Of a DNA stretch of 64,000 bases, positions 26,759 to 38,489 are shown piece by piece. The notes under the pieces were generated by a model that saw only the letters and a list, made by a program, of their open reading frames with translations, was not told where the DNA came from and did no database searches. This DNA is from an uncultured Sedimentitalea sp. (GTDB lineage Bacteria > Pseudomonadota > Alphaproteobacteria > Rhodobacterales > Rhodobacteraceae), in the NCBI GenBank assembly GCA_947504115.1, contig CANNGH010000002.1:372001-436000 (forward strand), in the 5' to 3' direction. Numbering within the stretch: the first letter of the stretch is position 1; the number at the start of each line of letters is the position of its first letter. A program made the translations under genes and the position numbers.

Positions 26759-27574
26759 GGGGCTGTTGACGTTCAGGATTCCCAAATCACCTAACTTCTG
26801 ATTGAAGGTTGCAAACAGAGGAGAGCAGCCTTGACCCGAAGAGTTTTGACCGATGCGCAATGGGCCATCATCTTGTTCGTGGAAGCGGTCCTGTGGATCG
26901 TGCGCACCGGGGCGCAGTGGCGTGAGCTCCCGGTTGAATTTGGCAAATGCAACAGCGTGTTCAAGCGGTTCCGCAGGTGGGTCAAAGCGGACGCTTTCCA
27001 CCACATGTTCAAAGCAATAGCTTCAGGCGCCGACCTGGAATATGCAATGATTGACGGAACGATCGTGAAGGTCCATCGCTCGGGTCAGGGCGTCAAAGGG
27101 GGACTCTTTGCCAGGCCATCCATTGCCGGCAGGGCATTCAAAGAATGCCCGAGAGGGGCCGTTCTCGTGGCGGCATAACGACGAAGATACTGGCTCTGAC
27201 AGACGCACTCGGCAACCTCGTTGAGTTCTGCCTGATGCCCGGACAGGCCCACGGTCTGCGCGAGACTGATATGTTGATCCGTGATCTGTCTGCCTGGCAC
27301 TTGCTGGCGGATAGGGCTTTCGATGCAGATTGGTTGCGAAATGACCTGCTGGAACGCGACATCATCCCGGTCATACGGCCGAAATCAAATCGAAATTTCC
27401 TGCAACCGTCGACAAAGAAACCTACAAGTGGCGGCACCTGATCGAAAACTACTTCCGCAAGTTGAAGGAAAACAGAGGGATGGCCATGCGCTCCTGCAAG
27501 ACAGATCAGAGCTTCAAAGCCTTCATCTCGATTGCGGCGACAATCATTCAGATACGGTGAACGCCAACAGCCCT
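26759..27574 (+). mobile_element. Decayed IS5-family element (IS427-like group)
   Basis: About 815 bases bounded by inverted repeats: left GGGGCTGTTGACGTTCA from 26759, and right, read inward on the other strand, GGGCTGTTGGCGTTCA from 27574. TA lies just outside each end (26757-26758 and 27575-27576) and fits a two-base target duplication. The single transposase gene is broken. The right end abuts the T run of the ftsH terminator. Confidence 0.85.
26831..27561 (+). pseudogene. Broken IS5-family DDE transposase
   Basis: Three segments in different frames make up the transposase. The first (from 26831) reads MTRRVLTDAQWA, then jumps to FVEAVLWIVRTGAQWRELP, so about 20 residues usual here are missing. 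It continues to MIDGTIVKVHR (first catalytic Asp) and VKGG. After a frameshift near 27100-27150 a second segment has SRGGITTKILALTDALG and LLADRAFDADWLR (second Asp). After another near 27400 the third reads TYKWRHLIENYFRKLKENR with the catalytic Glu and ends at 27561. All three catalytic residues survive, but no single frame joins them. Confidence 0.88.
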
Positions 27575-27576
27575 AA

Positions 27577-27610
27577 AAACCCCCGGATTGCACAAAGACA
27601 ATCCGGGGGG
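27577..27610 (-). terminator. Rho-independent terminator of ftsH
   Basis: An 11-bp stem (27581-27591 with 27600-27610, eight-base loop) is followed on the minus strand by a T run at 27580-27577, 24 bases beyond the ftsH stop codon. The IS5 element begins immediately after the T run. Confidence 0.9.
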
Positions 27611-27633
27611 CCAATCCTACGATACGCCCTGCG

Positions 27634-29547
<1,914 letters not shown>

Positions 29548-29623
29548 GTAGACTCTCCCGAAAAGAGGGGCAGCCACCGGGGCCGCCCGCTTGTGTCATA
29601 AGATAGAGATCATCGCCGCAGGT

Positions 29624-30862
29624 TCAATGCGATAAAACCGATGCGAGGAAATCTTCGCGCCCGCCGATCCGCTCGGCGCGCCAGCCGTCGGTGTCCACGG
29701 CCAATGGCGCTGCGATAACGTGGCCGCCCCGCCAGACCGCCGGGCTGGCCAGAAGCGCGGCGCGTGGCCGACCGCTTTCGCGCCAGTCGGGGCACTGGGC
29801 CAGTCCCTCCGGACCAAGGGCCGCGATTTCATCATCGGCGGTAAATGGCCCATGCAGACGCCAGCGCCCGTCCCATACCTGATCGGGGGCCGCGCGCGCG
29901 GCCTTCACTGCCTCGTATTCACGCGCGATGCGAACCGAATCCCGATGCATCATGATCCGGCACCCGCCGAGCGTGCCGGACAGTTGCGCACGCGCAGCTT
30001 GCAGCGGAACCCGACGCGGCGGATGCTCTCCGCCGCCGACCCAGACGATCGCGCAGCCCAGCAAACGGCGCGCGATCTCGTCCGGGAGCGCACGAAACAT
30101 CGCCGCGTCGAAAATCACGTCGCCGCCGTCGATCCGCGCGATCTGTCGTGCGGCAGCGGCGGTCTGGTGCTCCAAGGCGTCGCGCGCACTGCGCATGTTC
30201 GCGGCCACCTGCGCCAGCGCCTGCGCGGTAAGGCCAAGCGGATGCAGCGCCGCCAGCGCCTTGCGCGCCTTGATCCGGTCATAGGTCAGATCCCGGTTGC
30301 CCGGATCCTCGGCCCAGGCGACCCGCTGACGGCGCAGATAGGCGCGCAGTTCGGCGCGCGATCGTGTCAGAAGCGGACGGATCACGGTTACACCCTGCAC
30401 GACGCCTTGCACCGGCATCGCCGACAGCCCGTCCACGCCCGACGCGCGCGCCAGCCGCATCAGCACTGTTTCGGCCTGATCATCGCGTGTGTGCCCGGTC
30501 GCGATCATGGGAATGTCGTTGCTTCCGGCCCACTCTGCCAGCAACCCGTAACGGGCGCGCCGTGCGCGGTCCTGCAGGTTGCCGCGCCCGTCCCAGCCCA
30601 GCCAAGGCAGGATGTCATGCGCCACCCCCAGATCGCGCGCAAGGGAGGCGACGGCATCGGCCTCTTGTGCGGCCTCGGCGCGCAGACCGTGATCCACGGT
30701 TGCCGCGAACAGGCTCTCTCGGGGAAAACACTGCGCCGACAGGTGCAGCAGCGCCACCGAATCACCGCCACCGGATACGGCAACGCCGATGCGGGCGGGG
30801 GGCGCGGGGCCGAAGGCAGCGCGCAGCGCCGCGATCAAGGCCCCGTCATCGGCAGCGCTCAA
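29624..30862 (-). CDS. tilS: tRNA(Ile)-lysidine synthase
   Basis: A 412-residue TilS, which converts C34 of the tRNA-Ile CAU anticodon to lysidine so that it reads AUA. The PP-loop SGGGDS is at 30-35 and binds ATP; VDHGLR, GHTRDDQAET and RPLLTRSR are the family signatures of the N-terminal domain. The start is taken as the TTG at 30862, overlapping the cpoB stop (TTGA); an ATG further upstream (30952) would lie inside cpoB. Order tilS-ftsH is conserved in many proteobacteria. Confidence 0.94.
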   Translation of the reverse strand: MSAADDGALIAALRAAFGPAPPARIGVAVSGGGDSVALLHLSAQCFPRESLFAATVDHGLRAEAAQEADAVASLARDLGVAHDILPWLGWDGRGNLQDRARRARYGLLAEWAGSNDIPMIATGHTRDDQAETVLMRLARASGVDGLSAMPVQGVVQGVTVIRPLLTRSRAELRAYLRRQRVAWAEDPGNRDLTYDRIKARKALAALHPLGLTAQALAQVAANMRSARDALEHQTAAAARQIARIDGGDVIFDAAMFRALPDEIARRLLGCAIVWVGGGEHPPRRVPLQAARAQLSGTLGGCRIMMHRDSVRIAREYEAVKAARAAPDQVWDGRWRLHGPFTADDEIAALGPEGLAQCPDWRESGRPRAALLASPAVWRGGHVIAAPLAVDTDGWRAERIGGREDFLASVLSH

Positions 30863-31698
30863 GAGCAGCCGAGGCGGCTCATCTCGTCGCGCGCCTTCGC
30901 AACGGCGGGCGCGTCTGGAAACCGTGTCGCGACTTCGCCCAGCGTCACGCAAGCCTGGCTTTGCTGGCCCAGACGCCCGAGTGCGGCGCCCAGTTCGAAC
31001 AGCGCATCGGGTGCCTTCGCGCCCGACGTATCGGCGGTGAAGGCGGCCAGATAGGCGCGCGCCGCTTCGCGCGTATCGCCAACCGCATCCAGCGCCTTGC
31101 CCCGGGTCAGACTGGCCTGTGCGGCAAGCGGACTTCCGGGATAAGTGCTGTTGAACTCCTCCAGCAGATCGGCCGCCTTCTGATGCTCGCCCGCGTCCAG
31201 AGCGGCCTGCGCGGCCTTGAAATCGGTCTCTTCGCCCACCGCCAGCTCGCTGGCCGGCCCGTCGCCGCCCGGCGCTTCGATGGCCGAGGGGGCGGCCGGT
31301 TGCTGGATATTTTCGGTTCCGCCGCCCAGCGTGCTGGTTTCGCTCAGCTTGCTGACATCGCCGCCTTCCAGTTCCACAAGGCGGAATTCCAGATCGCCGA
31401 TCCGGTTGGTGCCGTCGCGAACCACCTGATTGACGCGGTTTTCCAGCCTTTCGGTCAGCGCGGTCAGGCGCTGCAGTTCCGACTCCATCGCCGAAACCCG
31501 CTCCAGAACGCCGCTGCCTTCCAGATTGACCGACGCCGAACCGGTGGTCGAAAGCTCGCGCTTGAGGCGCTTCATCTCGACGTTCAGCACCGTCAGCTCC
31601 TGCCGGATATCCGCCAGGGTCTGGTCGTCCTGCGCCAGCAGCGGCAACGGGGCGACGGCGAGGGCCGCGATCACGGCCAAGGCGGCAATACGCATCAC
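30859..31698 (-). CDS. cpoB: Tol-Pal associated periplasmic protein CpoB (YbgF)
   Basis: A 279-residue exported protein. A signal peptide (1-22, cut after LLA) is followed by a coiled-coil trimerisation domain (about 28-110, heptad-like LTVLNVEMKRLKREL and LTALTERLENRVNQV), a Gly/Pro-rich linker, and a C-terminal TPR domain (about 155-279) with FKAAQAALDAGEHQKAADLLEEF. It coordinates septal peptidoglycan synthesis with outer-membrane constriction and binds TolA in E. coli. It follows pal with one base between them and overlaps tilS. Confidence 0.93.
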   Translation of the reverse strand: MMRIAALAVIAALAVAPLPLLAQDDQTLADIRQELTVLNVEMKRLKRELSTTGSASVNLEGSGVLERVSAMESELQRLTALTERLENRVNQVVRDGTNRIGDLEFRLVELEGGDVSKLSETSTLGGGTENIQQPAAPSAIEAPGGDGPASELAVGEETDFKAAQAALDAGEHQKAADLLEEFNSTYPGSPLAAQASLTRGKALDAVGDTREAARAYLAAFTADTSGAKAPDALFELGAALGRLGQQSQACVTLGEVATRFPDAPAVAKARDEMSRLGCS

Positions 31699-31699
31699 T

Positions 31700-32212
31700 C
31701 TACCCCGTCAGCCCGCCGGCCAGAACGGTCACGGCGCGGCGGTTCTTGGCATAGCAGGCTTCGACACTGCAAATCTCGATCGGGCGTTCCTTGCCATAGC
31801 TGACCGTCTTGAGACGGTTGGCCGGAACCCCGGTCGTGACCAGATATTCGCGCACCGCGTTGGCCCGTCGCGCGCCCAGGGCGACGTTGTATTCGCGGGT
31901 GCCCTTCTCGTCGGCGTGGCCTTCGATCACGGCGGTGTAATCGGTGTTGGTCAGCAGCCATTTCGACTGACCGTCCAGCGTGGCCCGCGCCTCGGGCGAC
32001 AGCGCCGACTGGTCATTGGCGAACAGCACACGATCGCCGATCGCCTGCTGGAAGAACGACGGCGAGCGCGGGTCCGAGGACGATCCCGGTGCGAACGCGC
32101 CGTTGCCGGCGGATGCGTCCCCGCCCATCCCGTCGCCCAGTCGCGCGGGATCGTTACAGGCCGCCAGCCCCAACAATGCCGCCGCCATGATCCATTTGCC
32201 CAGATTGCCCAT
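31700..32212 (-). CDS. pal: Peptidoglycan-associated lipoprotein Pal
   Basis: A 170-residue lipoprotein. The lipobox LGLAAC ends at Cys19, the lipidated residue after signal peptidase II cleavage. After a Gly/Ser-rich tether the OmpA-like domain (about 60-170) has FANDQSALSPEARATLD, the peptidoglycan-binding signature IEGHADEKGTREYN, and LGARRANAVREYL. It anchors the outer membrane to peptidoglycan and is the outer-membrane end of the Tol-Pal machine. The ATG at 32212 has GAGG eight bases upstream. Confidence 0.96.
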   Translation of the reverse strand: MGNLGKWIMAAALLGLAACNDPARLGDGMGGDASAGNGAFAPGSSSDPRSPSFFQQAIGDRVLFANDQSALSPEARATLDGQSKWLLTNTDYTAVIEGHADEKGTREYNVALGARRANAVREYLVTTGVPANRLKTVSYGKERPIEICSVEACYAKNRRAVTVLAGGLTG

Positions 32213-32298
32213 ATGAGATGCCTCGCTCAAGCGTTTCTTGTCGGTCCGTCCCTAGCACACCCTTGCGCGCTTGTGAACGCGCGGGGTGCGCCGCGTGC

Positions 32299-33618
32299 TC
32301 ATTTTTGCAACGGCGACCATGACGGATCGGATGCGCCCTCGGGGGTGCGCACCTGTTTGAGATTGCGACCCGTGATATCCACCGAATACAACGATGAACG
32401 GCCCTCGGCCCCCTGGGTTTCGCGCGAGAACATGATCACGCGGCCATTGGGCGCCCAGGTCGGGCCCTCATCCAGGAACGACGCGGTCAGCAGCCGTTCC
32501 TCGCTGCCATCGGTGCGCATGACGCCGATGTGGAACCGCCCCTTGTTCTGCTTGGTGAACGCGATCAGGTCGCCGCGCGGCGACCAGACCGGCGTGCCGT
32601 AACGGCCCTGTCCGAAACTGATCCGCGTGGCCTCGCCACCGCTGGCGGGCATGATGTAAAGCTGCGGCGCGCCCGAGCGGTCGCTTTCGAACACCACCTG
32701 GCTGCCGTCCGGCGAATAGCTGGGCGCGGTCTCGATCGAGGGCGCGCTGGTCAGCCGGGTCTGCTGACCGCTGGCGATATCCAGCGTGTAGAGATCGGTA
32801 TTGCCGCCGCGCTCCAGCGAAAACACCACGGTCTGACCGTTCGGCGCGAAACGCGGCGCAAAGCTCATCGAGCCTTCGGCCTGTTCAAGCATCCGGCGCT
32901 GCACGGCGTCCACGTCCAGAACGTAGATGCGGGGAAAGTCGCTTTCGTAGCTGGTGTAAAGCACGCGGTCGCCATTGGGTGAAAACCGCGGCGCCAGCAC
33001 CAGTTCGGCGCTGTCGGTCAGGTACTGTACGTTGGCGCCGTCGTAATCCATGATCGCCAAACGCTTGCGGCGCTGATCCTTGGGGCCGGATTCCGATACG
33101 AACACCACGCGGCTGTCGAAATACCCGCCCTCGCCGGTGATCCGGCTATAGACCGCATCCGCCACCTTGTGCGCCATGCGCCGCCAGCCATCGACAGTGC
33201 CCGCGAATTGCAGGCCCGTGCCCAATTCAGCGCCGGAAAACACGTCATAGACCCGGAACCGCACCGTCAGGTTGTTGCCCGCCACCGACACCGCGCCGGT
33301 GATCAACGCCTGGGCATTGATCGCCTTCCAGTCGGCATATTGCACCGGCGCGTTGAAATCGCTGACGCTGCCGATATGGGCACTGGCGGGAATTTCGCGG
33401 AACAATCCGGTGCCCGACAGATCCGCCGCGACCACACGCGCCAGATCGCTGGCCGCTTGCGCCGCATCGGGGCTGTCGGGCACGAAATCGGGCACCGCAA
33501 AGGGCAAGGGCTCGATCACGCCTTCGGTGATCTCGATGCGCAGCGGGCCGTCCTGCGCGGCAAGCGGGGCCGCCAGCAACGTCACGCCCAGCAAAAGGCT
33601 GACCAGAAATCTTGTCAT
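32299..33618 (-). CDS. tolB: Tol-Pal system beta-propeller protein TolB
   Basis: A 439-residue periplasmic protein with a signal peptide (1-22, cut at LAAQ). The N-terminal alpha/beta domain (about 25-160) is followed by a six-bladed beta-propeller of WD40-like repeats ([57 protein letters not shown]). TolB binds Pal and is released by TolA. The start ATG overlaps the tolA stop (ATGA at 33618-33615). Confidence 0.96.
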   Translation of the reverse strand: MTRFLVSLLLGVTLLAAPLAAQDGPLRIEITEGVIEPLPFAVPDFVPDSPDAAQAASDLARVVAADLSGTGLFREIPASAHIGSVSDFNAPVQYADWKAINAQALITGAVSVAGNNLTVRFRVYDVFSGAELGTGLQFAGTVDGWRRMAHKVADAVYSRITGEGGYFDSRVVFVSESGPKDQRRKRLAIMDYDGANVQYLTDSAELVLAPRFSPNGDRVLYTSYESDFPRIYVLDVDAVQRRMLEQAEGSMSFAPRFAPNGQTVVFSLERGGNTDLYTLDIASGQQTRLTSAPSIETAPSYSPDGSQVVFESDRSGAPQLYIMPASGGEATRISFGQGRYGTPVWSPRGDLIAFTKQNKGRFHIGVMRTDGSEERLLTASFLDEGPTWAPNGRVIMFSRETQGAEGRSSLYSVDITGRNLKQVRTPEGASDPSWSPLQK

Positions 33619-34745
33619 TTGATCCGCATCCTTTCGGGATTGAAAGTCATTTCGATGTCGCGCCATTGGTCGTATTTTTCAACCGGCAGGTCGAAACCGG
33701 GCGCGCCGCAGCGGATGATCGCCCGGCGGGCCGCGCCAAAGGCGTCCTGCGCCGAATCCGCCGTGCCGCCGGAATGGGACAGCAGGCGAATCGATCCGCC
33801 ATCGGGTTTGCCATCCTGGGTCAGCTTGACCCCGACAACCACCGTCGTGGCAAGCGCATCGGATGACAGCGACCCGACATTCCAGCAGGCCGAGACCGCC
33901 ACGCGCAACGCTTCGCGATCTCCGGCGGACAGCGGCGGTCCGGTGGGGGCGGCGGGCGCGGCGGGTTCGTCCGCCAGCGCCTCGGCGAGAACGTCATTGA
34001 TCGCGCCCGAGGTATCTGCCGGTTCCGGCGGCGCCTCGACCGGATTTTCCGCCGGGGTCTCGGGTTCTGCCTGCGCGACCGCCTGGGGCCGCTCGGGACG
34101 GCGCGACGGCGGACGCGGGGAACTGGCCGGCGCGCGGCTGGGCGGTTCGGGGGATTCGGGCACGATCTGGTCGGCGGCCTCTTCGGGCGCGGTTTCCTCC
34201 TGCGCCTCCTGCGGTGTCTCGGCGCCCTCGTCCGGGCTGACCTCGGGTTGCGCCACCTCGTCGGGGGTGGCGTCGGGCGGCGGCGGCGCGACCGGGGTCG
34301 GCGCGACCCGTTCGACGGGACGCGGCACCCGGCGCGGGCTGACCGGGTCGGGCAAGGCGGCGATCTGGTCCTGCGGCTGCTCCATCACCGGCGGCGTGTC
34401 GCTGACATCGGCGTCGGGCGCGGGCGGCTCGGGGGCGGGATCGGGCGCGCGCTCGGGTTCAGGATCGGGTGCCGCCTCGGGTGTTGCCTGTTCGGGTTGT
34501 GCATCGCTTTCGGCCTCGATCTCGGGCGGGGCGTCCTGCTGTTGGGGGGCGCTGATATCCTCGGGGGTTTCGGCCAGTTCGGGCGCGCGGCGCGGTGTTG
34601 TCATCGCGGCGTATTCCTCGGCCGATACCAGCGACACCTCGGTCACCTCAAAGGGCAGCGGGCGCGATGTGAAATTGCCGCCGAACAGCGCCCAGCCGAT
34701 CAGTGCCGCATGGGCGATGCCCGAGATTTTGGTGCCGGTCTGCAA
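33615..34745 (-). CDS. tolA: TolA-like energy transducer
   Basis: A 376-residue protein with one N-terminal membrane segment (about 7-23, [17 protein letters not shown]). The long middle (about 45-275) is unlike E. coli TolA: acidic and rich in Pro, Glu and Ala rather than a Lys/Ala helix, and should span the periplasm as an extended rod. The C-terminal domain (about 280-376, [14 protein letters not shown] and [15 protein letters not shown]) is the TonB/TolA fold that contacts TolB. The start is TTG (34745), nine bases past the tolR stop, with GAGG upstream. TolQR powers it. Confidence 0.9.
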   Translation of the reverse strand: MQTGTKISGIAHAALIGWALFGGNFTSRPLPFEVTEVSLVSAEEYAAMTTPRRAPELAETPEDISAPQQQDAPPEIEAESDAQPEQATPEAAPDPEPERAPDPAPEPPAPDADVSDTPPVMEQPQDQIAALPDPVSPRRVPRPVERVAPTPVAPPPPDATPDEVAQPEVSPDEGAETPQEAQEETAPEEAADQIVPESPEPPSRAPASSPRPPSRRPERPQAVAQAEPETPAENPVEAPPEPADTSGAINDVLAEALADEPAAPAAPTGPPLSAGDREALRVAVSACWNVGSLSSDALATTVVVGVKLTQDGKPDGGSIRLLSHSGGTADSAQDAFGAARRAIIRCGAPGFDLPVEKYDQWRDIEMTFNPERMRIK

Positions 34746-34754
34746 ACCGTCGCC

Positions 34755-35228
<474 letters not shown>

Positions 35229-35231
35229 CGC

Positions 35232-35927
35232 CTAGCTGTCCAACTGGCGGCTGAGGATGGTGGCGAATTCGTCGGCGAATGCCTCGTATCCGGCGATGAT
35301 CCGGTCACTGTCCGAACTCAGCTTGTTGTAGAAGATGACGGCCGGGATGGCGGCCAGCAGACCCAGCCCCGTTGCCATCAGGGCCTCGGCGATGCCGGGC
35401 GCGACGACGGCAAGGTTGGTGTTCTGCTGTTCGGCAATCTCGATAAACGCGTTCATGATGCCCCAGACCGTGCCGAACAGCCCGACAAACGGCGCGGTCG
35501 AGCCGACGGTGGCCAGAATCGGCAATCCCTTTTGCAGCGTTTCCGCCTCCTTGTTGATCGCGACATCCATGCTGCGGTCGATGCGGGCCTGCGCCCCCGC
35601 GATCAGCCCGCCATCGGTGCGGTGCGAGCGGCGCCATTCGGTCATGCCCGCGGCGAATATGCGTTCGGGGCTGCCATCGGGCTGCGGTCCGATCTGGTCG
35701 AACAGCCCGTCCAGCGGCTCGCCCGACCAGAAGGCCTGATCGAACTGCTCGGCCTCGGCCCTAGCGGCACGGTAATTCATCAGTTTCTGGATGATGATCG
35801 CCCACGACCAGAACGACGCGACGATCAGGAGGATCATCACCAGTTTCACGATCAGCGTCGCACGCGCGAAAAGGGCCCACATGGAGAAATCAATCCCCTG
35901 CGCAACCGCCAGCGTTTCTGCTTCCAT
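35232..35927 (-). CDS. tolQ: Tol-Pal proton channel subunit TolQ
   Basis: A 231-residue ExbB/TolQ/MotA-type protein. Three membrane segments are at about 20-42, 130-153 and 170-192. The second has the family motif TVGSTAPFVGLFGTVWGIM, with the Thr that lines the proton path, and the third reads GIAEALMATGLGLLAAIPAVIFYN. Five TolQ subunits around two TolR form the motor in the inner membrane. It is the first of the tightly spaced tolQRAB genes, 103 bases downstream of ybgC. Confidence 0.96.
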   Translation of the reverse strand: MEAETLAVAQGIDFSMWALFARATLIVKLVMILLIVASFWSWAIIIQKLMNYRAARAEAEQFDQAFWSGEPLDGLFDQIGPQPDGSPERIFAAGMTEWRRSHRTDGGLIAGAQARIDRSMDVAINKEAETLQKGLPILATVGSTAPFVGLFGTVWGIMNAFIEIAEQQNTNLAVVAPGIAEALMATGLGLLAAIPAVIFYNKLSSDSDRIIAGYEAFADEFATILSRQLDS

Positions 35928-36030
35928 ATTGCCTGCTCTTTGTCTGCCGCCTTGTCGGTCCGGCCCTGTTTTGCCGCACGCTATCCCAGATAGACGGCGA
36001 TTGCCAACAGAACACTTAACATTGCCGCGA

Positions 36031-36417
36031 TCATTTCATCAATGCGCGAATCTCTGCCGGCAGCCGCACGGGACGTCCCTGCTCGTTCATGCAGGCCAAA
36101 GTCACATGGGCACGAAACAGGATCGTATCCCCGCGACGGACCACCTGATCCAGCACGACGCGCACGCCGCTGATCCCGGAGACGGCGGTTTCCACCTGCA
36201 ATTCGTCGTCAAACCGCGCCGCCGCCAGATAATCCGCCTCGATGCGGCGCACCACCCAGACGATGCCGTCCCCGCGCATCGCGTTCTGATCGTTGCCCAA
36301 ACCGCGCACCCAGTCGCTGCGCGCGCGTTCGATATAGCGCAGATAGTTTGCGTGATAGACGACACCGCCCATATCGGTGTCCTCGTAATAGACGCGGATC
36401 GCAAAGGTGTGGCTCAT
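36031..36417 (-). CDS. ybgC: Tol-Pal associated acyl-CoA thioesterase YbgC
   Basis: A 128-residue hotdog-fold protein. The active site motif YEDTDMGGVVYHANYLRYIERAR (11-33, catalytic Asp15) is that of YbgC, which hydrolyses short-chain acyl-CoA or acyl-ACP thioesters in known cases. It is fixed in position ahead of tolQ in most proteobacteria. Its start overlaps the stop of the upstream hypothetical gene by four bases (ATGA). Confidence 0.95.
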   Translation of the reverse strand: MSHTFAIRVYYEDTDMGGVVYHANYLRYIERARSDWVRGLGNDQNAMRGDGIVWVVRRIEADYLAAARFDDELQVETAVSGISGVRVVLDQVVRRGDTILFRAHVTLACMNEQGRPVRLPAEIRALMK

Positions 36418-37037
36418 CCCGCCGGCTTCATCCGGGCGAACAGGCGCAAGGCATGGGCCGGGTCGCGCGCCACGTCGGGTAGCACCGGGTCATAGGCCGC
36501 CCGGATCAGGGCCGCGATTTCAGGGCGCAACACCGCCACCCCATCCACGACCGCCAGCGGCGAGCGCTCGCGAAACGCACCCTGCCCCCAGAGCAGCATG
36601 ACCTGAACCACCTGCCCCAGCGCCAACGCCTCGGCCGACATATCGGCCAACGCCGAATCCACGCGCAGGAACACGAACGCGGCCCGGATCGCGCCGTTCG
36701 ACTCGAACCGGAACAACCGGTATTGGGTGGCCCCTTCGGCATCCAGCCGCGCCACCAGCGGCGCAAGATCGGGAACCAGCCGGTCCAGATCCGGCACCTC
36801 AGTCAATTCGCTCCAGTCGCGGAAGAAGAACATCATGCAATTGCTGCCGAGTTCCGGATCGGTCTCGGCCAGGGAGTGCCCGCTCAGCGCCGCCATCGCC
36901 TCGAACGCGCCTTTCACCACCTGCAGGGTCTCGTCCTCGACGCCGAAGACGATGGGCGCGATCGCCCGCCCCCAGCGCGCGAACAGGAATGTTCCGTCAT
37001 CCCGCGTGAACGATGCCGCGATGTCCTCGGGTGTCAT
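36414..37037 (-). CDS. Conserved hypothetical protein upstream of ybgC
   Basis: A 207-residue cytosolic protein, no signal peptide or membrane segment. It opens MTPEDIAASFTRDDGTFLFARWGRAIAPIVFGV and ends ARDPAHALRLFARMKPAG. I do not recognise a characterised domain. The overlap with ybgC (ATGA) means it is the first gene of the tol transcript, so it may be linked with envelope function; that is inference. I took the ATG at 37037 rather than the in-frame ATG at 37097, since the 20 extra residues overlap the intergenic repeat-like motif at 37045-37075. Confidence 0.7.
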   Translation of the reverse strand: MTPEDIAASFTRDDGTFLFARWGRAIAPIVFGVEDETLQVVKGAFEAMAALSGHSLAETDPELGSNCMMFFFRDWSELTEVPDLDRLVPDLAPLVARLDAEGATQYRLFRFESNGAIRAAFVFLRVDSALADMSAEALALGQVVQVMLLWGQGAFRERSPLAVVDGVAVLRPEIAALIRAAYDPVLPDVARDPAHALRLFARMKPAG

Positions 37038-37187
37038 GATTCCACTTTCGTCAAATACCCCCGCCGGAGGCATAAAATCTCCGGCGCGCCGCTTCAACCG
37101 CGGAGAATGGCTGGAAAGTCATCATTCACCCCGTTTTAACCGCTATGCGCAATCCTGTCGCCACCGGCAGCGCTGTCGGCAGCGTGT

Positions 37188-38471
37188 ATGAGGTGGTTGC
37201 AGGTGTTACACGAACAGGCCCGCAGGCCGTCGCGGGCGGGGATCCACCGGATTCGCCGGGTTCTGGTGGTCGAGGACAGTCCGCTGCAGCGCCGCATCCT
37301 GGTCGCCTGTCTGCGCAAATGGGGCCTGTCGGTGGACGAGGCGGAAAATGGCGAACAGGCGCTCGAAAAATGCGCCGCCGCGCCGTTCGACCTGATCGTG
37401 AGCGACTGGATGATGCCGGGAATGGACGGGTTGGACTTCTGCAGGGCGTTCCGGAACCTGCCGGGCGACGGATACGGGTATTTCATCCTTCTGACGTCGA
37501 AAAGCGAAAAGACCGACATCGCGCAGGGTCTGGATGCCGGAGCGGACGATTTCCTGACCAAACCCGTCAATCCGCAGGAATTGCGGGCGCGCATCGCCGC
37601 CGGGGCGCGGATCCTGGAGATGCAGCGCGAACTTTCGGAAAAGAACCGGCTGATCGGCGACACTCTGGACCAGTTGCAACTGGCTTATGACCGCATCGAT
37701 CAGGATCTGATCCAGGCCCGCAAGATCCAGCGCTCGCTGCTGCCCGAACTTTCGCGCGACTTCGGCGGATCGCGCGTCAGTCTGCTGCTCAGGCCCTGCG
37801 GGCATATCGGCGGCGATCTGGTGGGAATGTTTGCGGCCGGGCCCGATCAGGTGGGGTTTTACAATATCGATGTGTCGGGTCACGGAATCACCTCGGCGAT
37901 GATGACGGCCCGTCTGGGCAGCCACCTCAGCAGCCGGTATGCCGATCAGAACCTCGCGATCGACCAGACCCGTGCGGGACCAGGCCGTTTGCATCCGCCC
38001 CATCGTCTGGCCGCCATTCTGAACGCGCGTCTGATCGAGGATACCGGGATCGACGAATATTTCACCATGGCCTACGGCGTGGCGGACCTGGCAAGCGGCC
38101 GGGTCGAGATGGTGCAGGCCGGACATCCGCATCCGCTGGTGTTGCGCCGCGATGGCGGGGCGGAATTTCTGGGATCGGGCGGACTGCCCGTCGGGCTGAT
38201 CGCGGATGCCCGATATCACGGATTTTCCACGCATCTGCAGCCCGGCGACCGGCTATTGATCTATTCCGACGGGTTCACCGAGGCGCGGCTGAAGACCGGC
38301 GAAATGCTGGGCGCGGAAGGTCTGGCACGGCTGATCGCGGCCGATGCAGGACGGCTTGAGGGTCGGGAATTCCTCGACGATCTGTTCGGACGCCTGAGCG
38401 AAAGCCTGTCTGCGCAATTCGGGCTTGAGGATGACGTATCTGCGACGCTGTTCGAATTCGGCGCCCCCTGA
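37188..38471 (+). CDS. Response regulator with PP2C-type (SpoIIE/RsbU-like) phosphatase output
   Basis: A 427-residue protein. The receiver domain (about 23-140) has the acidic pair VVED (Glu29, Asp30), phosphoacceptor Asp73 in VSDWMMPGMDG, and Lys125 in FLTKPVNP. A helical linker (142-185) follows, then a PP2C SpoIIE-type domain (about 185-427) with metal ligands in GGDLVG, DVSGHG, YSDGFTEA and EDDVSA. Such proteins dephosphorylate an anti-sigma antagonist to steer a general stress or motility response. No partner gene is visible nearby, and the cognate kinase is unknown. Confidence 0.92.
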   Translation: MRWLQVLHEQARRPSRAGIHRIRRVLVVEDSPLQRRILVACLRKWGLSVDEAENGEQALEKCAAAPFDLIVSDWMMPGMDGLDFCRAFRNLPGDGYGYFILLTSKSEKTDIAQGLDAGADDFLTKPVNPQELRARIAAGARILEMQRELSEKNRLIGDTLDQLQLAYDRIDQDLIQARKIQRSLLPELSRDFGGSRVSLLLRPCGHIGGDLVGMFAAGPDQVGFYNIDVSGHGITSAMMTARLGSHLSSRYADQNLAIDQTRAGPGRLHPPHRLAAILNARLIEDTGIDEYFTMAYGVADLASGRVEMVQAGHPHPLVLRRDGGAEFLGSGGLPVGLIADARYHGFSTHLQPGDRLLIYSDGFTEARLKTGEMLGAEGLARLIAADAGRLEGREFLDDLFGRLSESLSAQFGLEDDVSATLFEFGAP

Positions 38472-38489
38472 CCTGCCCGTCCCAGTTGG

